A stretch of 47,069 bases of DNA, taken from NCBI GenBank assembly GCA_021806765.1, contig JAJZQR010000006.1:1-47069 (forward strand), read 5' to 3'. Every line of letters starts with the position of its first letter. Position 1 is the first letter of the stretch. Shown piece after piece: positions 40,269-47,069 of the stretch. Both the position numbers and the translations under genes were made by a program. The stretch is from Chloroflexota bacterium (GTDB lineage Bacteria; Chloroflexota; UBA6077). A model generated the notes under the pieces. It worked only from the letters and a program-made list of their open reading frames with translations. It was not told the origin of the DNA and searched no databases.

Positions 40269-42830
40269 CTACCGCGGGATGCCGAAGGAGCTGGTCCCTC
40301 CGAGACCGTTGGCGAAGTACATGGACCGCTCGACCGCGATGGGGCTGTCGGACGTGACCCTGGCGGAGACCTCGCTGTCCGGCACCAGGTCGTTGACCCT
40401 CAGGGTCAGCCTAGAGGTGGGGTTCATGGCGAAGGAGCGGGTGTCCGCGGTGCCGTCGCTCTTCATGAAGGTCACGGCCAGCTTCGCCGCGTGGTCTCCG
40501 GGGTTCAACAGGGCGATCTCCTCGGTGAAGGGCTGCTTGGTCGAGCCCTCCGGCAGGAACCAATCCTGGGACAGAACTGGGGTGCCCACGACGTTGGTGC
40601 CGCCCCGGCCACCGGCGAAATAGGTGGAGCGCTCCACCACGATCGGCTGGTCCGACTCCACTTTGGCGCCCACCTTACCCGCCGGCACCACCTTATTCAC
40701 GTAGATGCTCAGCCGGCTCCAGGGCCGGAGTGCGTAGTAGGCGCTCTCGGGACTGCCGTCCTCCCGCATGAAGGTCACTTTCAGGTTCGCGGCCGTGGGG
40801 TTCGGGTTCATTGCCAGCAGCCAGCTATCCAGCCCCTGGCCCACCCTGCCCTCGGCCAGATACCAGCTCTTCGCCAGCTGGTTGGCGGCCAGCCCCCCGT
40901 GTCCCCCCGCCTGCCGGAAGTACATGGTTCGCTCGGCGACGATGGGCTGGTCCGAGGAGACCATCGTCGACAGCTCGGCGTTGGGCACCAGCTGATTGAG
41001 ATAGAGGCTCCGCCTGGAGGTGGGCGGCATCGCCAGCGCCATCTCCTTCCGCTGCCCGTCTCCCGTCAAGAAGGTCAGGGTAACGTTGGCCTGGACGCTC
41101 TGGGGGTTCTGGAGCAGGACCCAGCTGTCGAAATCTCCCCGGGTGCTCCCCTCCGCCATGTACCACTGGGTCGAGGGGGCTCGGGCGCCCACGGAGTCGT
41201 GGCCGTCGGTTCGGAAGTACATGGCCCGCTCGGCGAGCACCAGGGAATCCGATTCCACCCTCATGGAGAGCTCGGATTTCGGGACCACCTGGTTGACGTA
41301 GATTGACTTCCGGGAAGAGGGAGGTAGCACTACCTCCTGGAGCTGCTGGGTTCCGTCGGTCTTCATGTAGGTGACTCTCGCCGTGGCGGCGGTGGCATTG
41401 GGGTTCTGGAGCAGCAGCCACAGATCGAAGGGAGGGGCCGTGCTGCCTTCCGCGAAGTACCAGGACGTCTTGGATTGGGGCGGCGCTTGAGTCGGGGCCG
41501 GCTGCAAGGGTGTCGGTGTGGGCGTGGCCCGACCCGGAGTAGGGGTGGCGGCGGGCCGGCCGGTGACACCCAGCTTGGCGGCCGTCACGGCCCTGTAGGC
41601 GTTAACCCTTCCGGTGCCGTAGTACTCGTCTCGGCCCGGGACTCCCAGGTCGTCGGCGGTCTCCTCCAGTATCCGAATTACCTGGCTGTTGCTGAGATTG
41701 GGATCGACCGACCGGATGAGTGCGGCCACTCCCGACACGTGGGGGGCTGCCGCCGAGGTGCCGCTGGCGGCGGCGTAGTCCCCGTAGCCGGCACCCCGCC
41801 AGAAGGTGCTCACGATCCCCACGCCCGGCGCGCTGATCTCGACGTATGGGTGGTGCTGGGAGAAGTCGGGCGTGTTGTCTTCCTCGTCCGTGGCGGCGAC
41901 GGCCAGCACCCGATCGTAAGCGGCAGGGTAGATGACGGCGTTGTCCTGGTTTGCCGTGTTGCCCGCGGCGGCCACCAGCACCGCACCCTTGTCGTAGGCG
42001 TAGCGAACGGCCTGGGCCAGCATCTGGGAGGCCACGGGGTTCCCGAAGCTCATGTTGATCACCCGGGCCCCGTGGTCGGCGGCGTAGACCAGACCCCGGG
42101 CGATCACCGAGTCGGGGCCCACCCCGTTGGCGTTCAGCACCTTGATCGGCATGATCCGCGCGCCCCACGCCACCCCGGCTATCCCCGTTCCGTTGTCGGA
42201 GGCCGCGGCTATGACGCCGGCGTTGTGGGTGCCGTGGCCGCTGTCGTCCTCCGGGTTGGGATCGTCGTTCAGGAAGTCGTAGCCGGGGACCAGCTTACCC
42301 GCCAGGTCGGGATGGGTTCTATCGATGCCGGTATCCAGCACGGCCACGACCACCTCCGGGCTGCCGACAGTCACGTCCCAGGCCTGCTCCGCCTGGATCC
42401 TCCGCATGTCCCACTGGAACTGGCGGTACAGCTGGTCGCTGGGAACCCTCATCAGGTCCCGCAGGTGATCGACCTCAGCCCACTCCACCCGAGGGTCCTC
42501 CCGCAGCCGCTGCGCCGTTTCCATCTCCCGCCCGACCGGAACCTCCAGCCGCAGGACCCCGAGGCCGGCCACGCTGCCCTTCACCCTCACAGGGTAGCCG
42601 AGCTCGAGGCTGTTTCCTTCGAGGTGAGCCCCCTCCACGGGCTTCACCAGCAGCTCGCCGGGGACGAATCCCGCCGTCTTCGGATTCTCCGCCTCCGGCT
42701 GTGCCATAGCCCGAGAGGGCGACCACCAGGCGCCGGTTGGCTTTCCAGGGGGAGCGAATCCGAACAGCAGCGCGATGGCCAGCAGAATGGCCAGTAGGGG
42801 AACACGGGTGGGTTGGGTGGAGAGCTTCAA
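40269..42830 (-). CDS. Secreted subtilisin-like serine protease (S8) with four C-terminal repeats
   Basis: A TTG start (42828-42830) behind GGGGGTCGA gives 853 residues with a signal peptide (about 1-26 and cleavage near 43, AMAQ). A propeptide-like region (about 50-135) precedes the catalytic domain: Asp166 (VLDTGID), His199 (DSGHGTHNAG), oxyanion Asn291 and Ser359 (SGTSAAAPH). A Pro/Thr-rich linker (about 430-458) leads to four repeats of about 98 residues (around 460-853), each with a W-Y/F-x-x-EGST opening, a LLLQNP-like strand, and a VERxMYFxxG close. These are probably surface or substrate-binding modules. The gene begins 36 bases after the regulator stop, so co-transcription is likely. 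Confidence 0.94.
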   Translation of the reverse strand: MKLSTQPTRVPLLAILLAIALLFGFAPPGKPTGAWWSPSRAMAQPEAENPKTAGFVPGELLVKPVEGAHLEGNSLELGYPVRVKGSVAGLGVLRLEVPVGREMETAQRLREDPRVEWAEVDHLRDLMRVPSDQLYRQFQWDMRRIQAEQAWDVTVGSPEVVVAVLDTGIDRTHPDLAGKLVPGYDFLNDDPNPEDDSGHGTHNAGVIAAASDNGTGIAGVAWGARIMPIKVLNANGVGPDSVIARGLVYAADHGARVINMSFGNPVASQMLAQAVRYAYDKGAVLVAAAGNTANQDNAVIYPAAYDRVLAVAATDEEDNTPDFSQHHPYVEISAPGVGIVSTFWRGAGYGDYAAASGTSAAAPHVSGVAALIRSVDPNLSNSQVIRILEETADDLGVPGRDEYYGTGRVNAYRAVTAAKLGVTGRPAATPTPGRATPTPTPLQPAPTQAPPQSKTSWYFAEGSTAPPFDLWLLLQNPNATAATARVTYMKTDGTQQLQEVVLPPSSRKSIYVNQVVPKSELSMRVESDSLVLAERAMYFRTDGHDSVGARAPSTQWYMAEGSTRGDFDSWVLLQNPQSVQANVTLTFLTGDGQRKEMALAMPPTSRRSLYLNQLVPNAELSTMVSSDQPIVAERTMYFRQAGGHGGLAANQLAKSWYLAEGRVGQGLDSWLLAMNPNPTAANLKVTFMREDGSPESAYYALRPWSRLSIYVNKVVPAGKVGAKVESDQPIVVERSTYFAGGRGGTNVVGTPVLSQDWFLPEGSTKQPFTEEIALLNPGDHAAKLAVTFMKSDGTADTRSFAMNPTSRLTLRVNDLVPDSEVSARVTSDSPIAVERSMYFANGLGGTSSFGIPR

Positions 42831-42866
42831 TCGACCCCCACGGCGCAGGCTAGGTTGCGGAAGAAA

Positions 42867-43577
42867 TCAGTCCCTGGGGACTCCCGAGCGCCGCTCCAGC
42901 ATATAGCCGAAACCTCGGACGTTCAGGAGGTAGCTGGGCTCGTCCGGGGTCCTATCGATCTTGCTTCGCAGGCGGCTCACGTGCACCTTGACGATCTCCT
43001 GCGCCTCCTGCTCGGGGCATTCGTAGCCGCTCATAGCACGCAGCAGGTCGGAGCTGGATACCACCTTCCCCAGCTGCGTTGCCAGGCAGGCCAGGAGCCG
43101 GTACTCGCCGGGGGTGACGGCTATCGGCTCTCCCCGCAGCCGCACCTCTTTCCGGACGAGATCTAGGGCGATCTCTCGAACCGTGATGGGGGGGGGTCTG
43201 CCCACGATGGGGGGATGGCGCCGAAGGAGCACCTCCATGTGGGCCTCCAGCAGCTCTATCTCCACCGGCTTCGGCAGGTAGCAGTCTGCCCCGGCCTTCA
43301 GGGTTGCCACCACCCATCCGGTCTCGGCCGGCTTCCCCAGAGCCAGGATCGGGAGGTCGGAGGCGGCCCGAACCAGGCGGCAGCCTTCCAGCCCCTGCAC
43401 CCGCGGCGCCTCCAGGTCGATAACCAGCAGCCTGGGCCCTTCGATCTGGGCTATCTCCTCGGCCCAGTCCTGGGCACCTCGGGATAGCACCACCGAGGGG
43501 CCGAGGCGGCCGGCGGCGGCCACCACCCTGTCGGTGGTGTCGTTATCGGCAAGGACCGCAAGGATCGAATCAGCCAT
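42867..43577 (-). CDS. OmpR-family response regulator with divergent receiver
   Basis: I begin at ATG 43575-43577 (236 residues); the longer open frame belongs to the upstream gene's other frame. The receiver-like half lacks the usual paired Asp at the start (LAVLADNDTTD) but keeps an Asp in LLVIDLEAP (about 55) and a Lys in CYLPKPVEIELL. The C-terminal winged helix is typical: VTPGEYRLLACLATQLGK and the closing LLNVRGFGYMLERR. No kinase gene is next to it, so it may respond to a distant or unphosphorylated signal. It precedes and probably controls the secreted protease. Confidence 0.9.
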   Translation of the reverse strand: MADSILAVLADNDTTDRVVAAAGRLGPSVVLSRGAQDWAEEIAQIEGPRLLVIDLEAPRVQGLEGCRLVRAASDLPILALGKPAETGWVVATLKAGADCYLPKPVEIELLEAHMEVLLRRHPPIVGRPPPITVREIALDLVRKEVRLRGEPIAVTPGEYRLLACLATQLGKVVSSSDLLRAMSGYECPEQEAQEIVKVHVSRLRSKIDRTPDEPSYLLNVRGFGYMLERRSGVPRD

Positions 43578-43582
43578 AGATG

Positions 43583-44035
43583 CTACTCGAGCTGTCCTAT
43601 CTCTTCCTCGAGGGCTCTCAGCTCCTCGGCCTTCAGCTTCACGTAGAGCCCGCTGCCCTCCACGGCCACGGTGCCGTTGGCCAACAGGATCTGTCCACGA
43701 GCCTCCACCATGCGGCCCCGGTCCCTGGTAACCTCGCCCAGGACGGTGATCTCCTGTCCCAGCGGGATGGGCTTCCGGTACTTCACCTCGAACTTGGCGG
43801 TGAAAGTCCAATAGCCGTGAATGAACCCCGCACGGCCGATGGTCTCGTCCAGCAGGGTGCCGGCGATGCCACCGTGCATCCGATCGGGATAGCCCTGATG
43901 CTCGGGACCAGGGGTGAAGTGGGTCACCACCTGGTCCCCGTGCTGGTAGAACTGTACCTTCAGGCCGATGGGGTTGTCTTTGCCACAAACGTAGCAGTGA
44001 CGGGAGCCGGGCTGCCGGACTACCGTCTCACTCAC
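43583..44035 (-). CDS. PaaI-like hotdog thioesterase
   Basis: The 150-residue protein has CYVCGKDNPIGL near 14-25, HFTPGPEHQGYPDRMHGGI (hotdog catalytic loop with HGG) and LLDETIGRAGF, followed by beta strands KFEVKYRKPIPLGQEI. This is the single-domain acyl-CoA thioesterase of the PaaI/4HBT group, which cleaves acyl- or aryl-CoA to acid plus CoA. The CxxC in the N-terminus may bind a metal. It overlaps the upstream NERD-like gene by eight bases and is five bases before the regulator, making a tight set. Confidence 0.88.
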   Translation of the reverse strand: MSETVVRQPGSRHCYVCGKDNPIGLKVQFYQHGDQVVTHFTPGPEHQGYPDRMHGGIAGTLLDETIGRAGFIHGYWTFTAKFEVKYRKPIPLGQEITVLGEVTRDRGRMVEARGQILLANGTVAVEGSGLYVKLKAEELRALEEEIGQLE

Positions 44036-44747
44036 CCTGCACCTCCCGGCCGAGTACCAGCTTCAGCTCATCGACCTTTTCCTGGGTCAGAGCCGGCTTG
44101 GCCCTCCGGAAGATGGATTTCAGCTCTTTGGTCTGCACTATGGGGATCGGAGGGCTGGAAACCTCCAGTTGGGTTCCCGGGTTGGTGAAGACGACGATGG
44201 GCCGCGCCTCCAAACCGGCGATCAGCTCCTCGGAGCCATACTTCCTCAGGTAGGCCGCCAGCAGGGCCATGGCCCTGTTAACGTCGGCCAGGGGATTGCC
44301 GAGGCCCCCCTCGGCCAGCCCCCGGAAGAGGCGGCCCCCGATGCTTCCCCTGGACCACCGGCCATTCTGGTAGCGCACGGTCCCCCCGTTGGGCTTCGGG
44401 ACCAGCACGAAGAGGCCGCCGGGACCCACCAGCAGGTGGTCGGGCAGCTCAGGAGCGGCGTAGTTGAACATGGTGTACCGGTTATCGACCCCGCGCATCG
44501 CCGGAATCAACCACTGGTCCTGCCGGAAGCGCGGTCCCCACCGTCGGGTGTAGTTCCGCCCGAAGCTGAGCAGCAGGAAGGCTCCGATCAGCGCCACGTA
44601 GGCGGCGAAGATCGCCTCCTGGCCGAAGGTGTTGGTCATGAGGGAGAGCACGAAGCCTACTATCAGCAGCCCCATGGATGCGAAGTTGGCTATGTTGCCT
44701 ATCCTCATCTTTCCGCTAACGTAGCTCTTGTTCTCAACGACTTGCAT
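44028..44747 (-). CDS. Membrane protein with NERD-like (nuclease-related) domain
   Basis: ATG 44745-44747 behind AAAAAGGTGG gives 239 residues. There are two hydrophobic helices (about 22-40 and 46-64), then a cytoplasmic domain. LPDHLLVGPGGLFVLVPK resembles the 'ID..vv.p.Gvfvie.K' core of NERD domains, and IVVFTNPGTQLEV adds to that. The family is structurally linked to restriction-endonuclease folds, but the catalytic Asp/Glu/Lys arrangement is incomplete in my reading. It is first in the small leftward operon with the thioesterase, regulator and protease. Function is unknown. Confidence 0.65.
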   Translation of the reverse strand: MQVVENKSYVSGKMRIGNIANFASMGLLIVGFVLSLMTNTFGQEAIFAAYVALIGAFLLLSFGRNYTRRWGPRFRQDQWLIPAMRGVDNRYTMFNYAAPELPDHLLVGPGGLFVLVPKPNGGTVRYQNGRWSRGSIGGRLFRGLAEGGLGNPLADVNRAMALLAAYLRKYGSEELIAGLEARPIVVFTNPGTQLEVSSPPIPIVQTKELKSIFRRAKPALTQEKVDELKLVLGREVQGE

Positions 44748-44837
44748 CGATCCACCTTTTTGGGCGACTATGACGTTCCCTCTCACAATGGGAGAGGGTC
44801 AGGGTGAGGAGTGACCTGGCGGCGGTGCCGGCCAACA

Positions 44838-46193
44838 TCACCGAGCGTACTTCTTATACACCAGGCAGGCGTTCTGTCCCCCGAAGCCGAAGGAGTTCTT
44901 CAGCGCAACCCTCACGTCGGCCCACCGGCCCACGTGGGGCACGTAGTCCAGATCGCACTCGGGGTCGGGCTCCTCCAGGTTTATGGTGGGGTGGACGAAA
45001 CCCTCGAACAGCGTCAGCACCGTCGCCACCGACTCCAGCGACCCCGAAGCCCCCAGCAGGTGGCCCACCATCGACTTGGTAGAGCTGATGGGGATCCGGT
45101 AGGCGTCCTCCCCGAACACCCGCTTGATGGCCTTGGTCTCCGTGGCGTCGTTCAGCGGTGTAGAGGTGCCGTGAGCGTTGATGTAATCCACCTCCTCGGG
45201 TCTCACTCCGGCGTTCTCCAACGCCTTCCGCATCGCTCGGACCGCACCCTCCCCTTCCGGTTCCGGGGCCACGATATGATAGGCGTCGGCCGTGGCCGCG
45301 AATCCCACCAACTCCGCGTAGATCCGTGCTCCCCTGGCAAGAGCGTGGCCCAACTCCTCGATAACCAGGATCGCCGCCCCCTCGGCCGGGACGAAGCCGT
45401 CCCGCTGGACGTCGAAGGGGCGACTGGCGTGCTTCGGGTCGTCGTTGCGGGTCGACAGCGCCCGAATGGCGCAGAATCCGGCCAACCCCAGGGGGCAGAT
45501 GGAGGCATCGGCGCCCCCGGCCAGCATCACTTCCGCCGCCCCCCGGCGGATCGCCTCCAGCCCCTCCCCGATTGCCTGGGTCGAGGCAGCGCACGCGGTT
45601 ACCGTGGTTGAATTATACCCCTTAAGGCCAAAGATTCGGCTGACCTGGGCCGCGGCCATATTGGGCATCATTGCGGGGATGAAGAAGGGACTCACCCGGT
45701 CGGGTCCCTTCTGGAGCAGCACATCGTGCTCGTCGGGTATGATCCCCAGGCTGCCTATGCCGGTCCCTAAGTAGACCCCCACCCGATGCGCGTTGGAGGG
45801 GTCGATGGTGAGGGAAGCATCCCCCAGGGCCATACGGGCGGCCGCCACGGCGAACTGGGTGAAGCGGGCCATCCGGCGCGCCTCCTTGGCCTCGATCCAG
45901 TCCACTGCCCGGAAGTCTCTTACCTCCCCCGCGATCTGGCAGGCGAAGGGGCTGGGGTCGAAAAGGCTCAACCTGTCGATGTTGGTCTCGCCCGCCTTCA
46001 GGGCCCGCCAGAAGCGCTCGGCCCCGAGGCCCAGGGAGCTGACCACCCCCAGCCCGGTTATCACGACCCGCCGAGGACTACCGCCAGCGGCCGAGCCGGC
46101 GAGCGGTCGGGGCGATGGCTCGGCATCCGGAGCGAAGGATATACCGGCCGGGATCCTCTCGACCTGTTCTTGAACAGCTAGGTTGCTAGTCAC
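44838..46193 (-). CDS. fabF: 3-oxoacyl-[acyl-carrier-protein] synthase II (FabF)
   Basis: I choose GTG 46191-46193, which has GGGGAGGG just upstream and yields 451 residues; this adds about 38 residues before RRVVITGLGVVSSLG, longer than most FabF. The Cys201 nucleophile sits in VTACAASTQAIG; the two His are in NAHGTSTPLND and KSMVGHLLGASG; GFGGQNACLV near the end is typical. It elongates acyl-ACP in fatty acid synthesis. The plsX gene ends 127 bases upstream, an order known from fab clusters with acpP and fabD removed. The N-terminal extension could be an artefact of start choice. Confidence 0.93.
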   Translation of the reverse strand: MTSNLAVQEQVERIPAGISFAPDAEPSPRPLAGSAAGGSPRRVVITGLGVVSSLGLGAERFWRALKAGETNIDRLSLFDPSPFACQIAGEVRDFRAVDWIEAKEARRMARFTQFAVAAARMALGDASLTIDPSNAHRVGVYLGTGIGSLGIIPDEHDVLLQKGPDRVSPFFIPAMMPNMAAAQVSRIFGLKGYNSTTVTACAASTQAIGEGLEAIRRGAAEVMLAGGADASICPLGLAGFCAIRALSTRNDDPKHASRPFDVQRDGFVPAEGAAILVIEELGHALARGARIYAELVGFAATADAYHIVAPEPEGEGAVRAMRKALENAGVRPEEVDYINAHGTSTPLNDATETKAIKRVFGEDAYRIPISSTKSMVGHLLGASGSLESVATVLTLFEGFVHPTINLEEPDPECDLDYVPHVGRWADVRVALKNSFGFGGQNACLVYKKYAR

Positions 46194-46320
46194 AACACCC
46201 TCCCCGTTGAGACGGATCGCGTGGGGTTTGAGTCCCAGGGAGTCGTAGCCACGGTCTTCAGCCTGCGCGGGCTTCTTGGGAGGCCACGCCAGCCCTGAAG
46301 GGTGCGGCAACGCCGGCCGC

Positions 46321-47069
46321 CTACGGGGCGAGGCCGGCCTTTATGGCGTCCACCAGCTTCTGGTCCACCGCCTGCTTGGCCACCCGCACGGCGTTCTTGA
46401 TGGCAAGGGCGTTGGATCTGCCGTGAGCGATGATGGTGATGCCCTTAACCCCCAGGAGGGGGGCGCCGCCGTACTCGGCGTAGTCCAACCGCCGTTTCAC
46501 CCGGCGAAAGGCCGGCTTCAGGGCCATGGCGGCCAATTTGGAGACGAAGCCGGCGGTCAGCTCCGTCTTCAGGATATCGAACAGAGCCGAGGCCAAACCC
46601 TCGCTCAGCTTTATGACGACGTTGCCCGCGAAGCCGTCGCACACCACCACGTCGGCCATCCCGAGGGGAACGTCCTTCCCCTCCACGTTGCCCACGAAGT
46701 TGAGCTGCGAGGCCTTCAGCAGGGGATGGCAGCCCTGGACCAGGCTGTTGCCCTTCGTCTCCTCCTCGCCGTTGCTGAGCAGGGCGACCCGGGGGTTGGC
46801 CACCCCGAAGACCCGCTCCATGTAGGCGGAGCCCATGAGGGCAAACTGGGCCAGGTACTCGGGCCTGCAGTCCACGTTGGCCCCGGCGTCGACGATGAAG
46901 CATCTGCCGGTGGAAGTGGGGTAGACGGTGCCGATGGCCGGTCTCTCGATCCCCTCGATCCTGCCGAGGCCGAAGAGAGCGGCAGCCAGGACGGCCCCAC
47001 TGTTCCCCGCCGAGACGAAGCCGTCGGCCTGGCCCTCTCGGACCAGGCCGATCCCTACCGCGATCGACG
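46321..47069 (-). CDS. plsX: Phosphate acyltransferase PlsX, C-terminal part (runs off window)
   Basis: The open frame extends to the end of the window, so only the last 249 codons are present; a shorter frame starting at 46875 is an artefact. Typical motifs: VSAGNSGAVLAAALFGLGRI, DAGANVDCRPEYLAQFA, GMADVVVCDGFAGNVVIK and YGGAPLLGVKG followed by AHGRSNALAIKNAVR. PlsX makes acyl-phosphate from acyl-ACP, for PlsY in phospholipid synthesis, working at the membrane surface. It lies upstream of fabF on the same strand; 46194-46320 contains no gene. Confidence 0.95.
   Translation of the reverse strand, partial: SIAVGIGLVREGQADGFVSAGNSGAVLAAALFGLGRIEGIERPAIGTVYPTSTGRCFIVDAGANVDCRPEYLAQFALMGSAYMERVFGVANPRVALLSNGEEETKGNSLVQGCHPLLKASQLNFVGNVEGKDVPLGMADVVVCDGFAGNVVIKLSEGLASALFDILKTELTAGFVSKLAAMALKPAFRRVKRRLDYAEYGGAPLLGVKGITIIAHGRSNALAIKNAVRVAKQAVDQKLVDAIKAGLAP

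Noticed and set aside
40155..42797. Long open frames on + strand opposite the subtilase gene (40155-41306 and 41475-42797)
   Set aside because: They are rich in Gly, His, Arg and Pro with no recognisable domain, and lie antisense to a gene with a full catalytic triad. GC-rich coding DNA commonly leaves the opposite strand open.

Overview
The window is GC-rich bacterial chromosome, densely coded, with bacterial Shine-Dalgarno sites, several GTG/TTG starts, lipoprotein and Tat-type signals. The mix (IpdAB-like enzyme pairs, a subtilase with C-terminal surface-type repeats, dispersed palindromes, PxpABC plus HyuAB) recalls Chloroflexota or another terrestrial or thermophilic Terrabacteria lineage. 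That assignment is an impression: no rRNA or marker tree is available here.

Region 1 (1-14.9 kb) is a catabolic locus around a divergent promoter. Leftward run lacI-type regulator, IpdA-like, IpdB-like, CaiB-type CoA transferase, E2, E1 alpha and E1 beta of a 2-oxoacid/acetoin-type dehydrogenase, and a truncated DhaK-type kinase, mostly overlapping or nearly so. Rightward run a sugar-type ABC transporter (ATPase, permease, Tat/lipoprotein binding protein) and a second IpdAB-like pair. A strong promoter (7530-7558) followed at once by overlapping palindromes (7565-7589) is a convincing LacI-type control site. The locus ends in a decayed paralogue of the regulator and a probable transposase remnant. 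I infer uptake of a polyol- or sugar-like compound, its activation and CoA-dependent cleavage; the substrate is unknown.

Region 2 (15-24.3 kb) carries histidine kinase, response regulator, universal stress protein, calcium-type P-ATPase and FtsH-like protease on +, facing a TerC-family membrane protein on - with a very good promoter. This looks like an envelope or cation stress module.

Region 3 (24.3-38.5 kb) is the most interesting part. A Crp/Fnr regulator with a CRP-type recognition helix sits between a leftward pxpA-pxpB-pxpC-aminotransferase operon and a rightward tctB-tctA-tctC-threonine-synthase-like-creatininase-hyuA-hyuB operon. Two perfect TGTGA-N6-TCACA boxes lie one on each side of the regulator, and each is centred at the same calculated distance (-64.5) from a candidate promoter of the adjoining operon. 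I propose a single Crp-family-controlled island for uptake and ATP-dependent opening of 5-oxoproline, hydantoin or related cyclic amides.

Region 4 (38.6-47 kb) has an insertion sequence with an intact DDE transposase, then a leftward set: NERD-like membrane protein, hotdog thioesterase, response regulator and a large secreted subtilase with four C-terminal repeats. fabF and a truncated plsX close the window.
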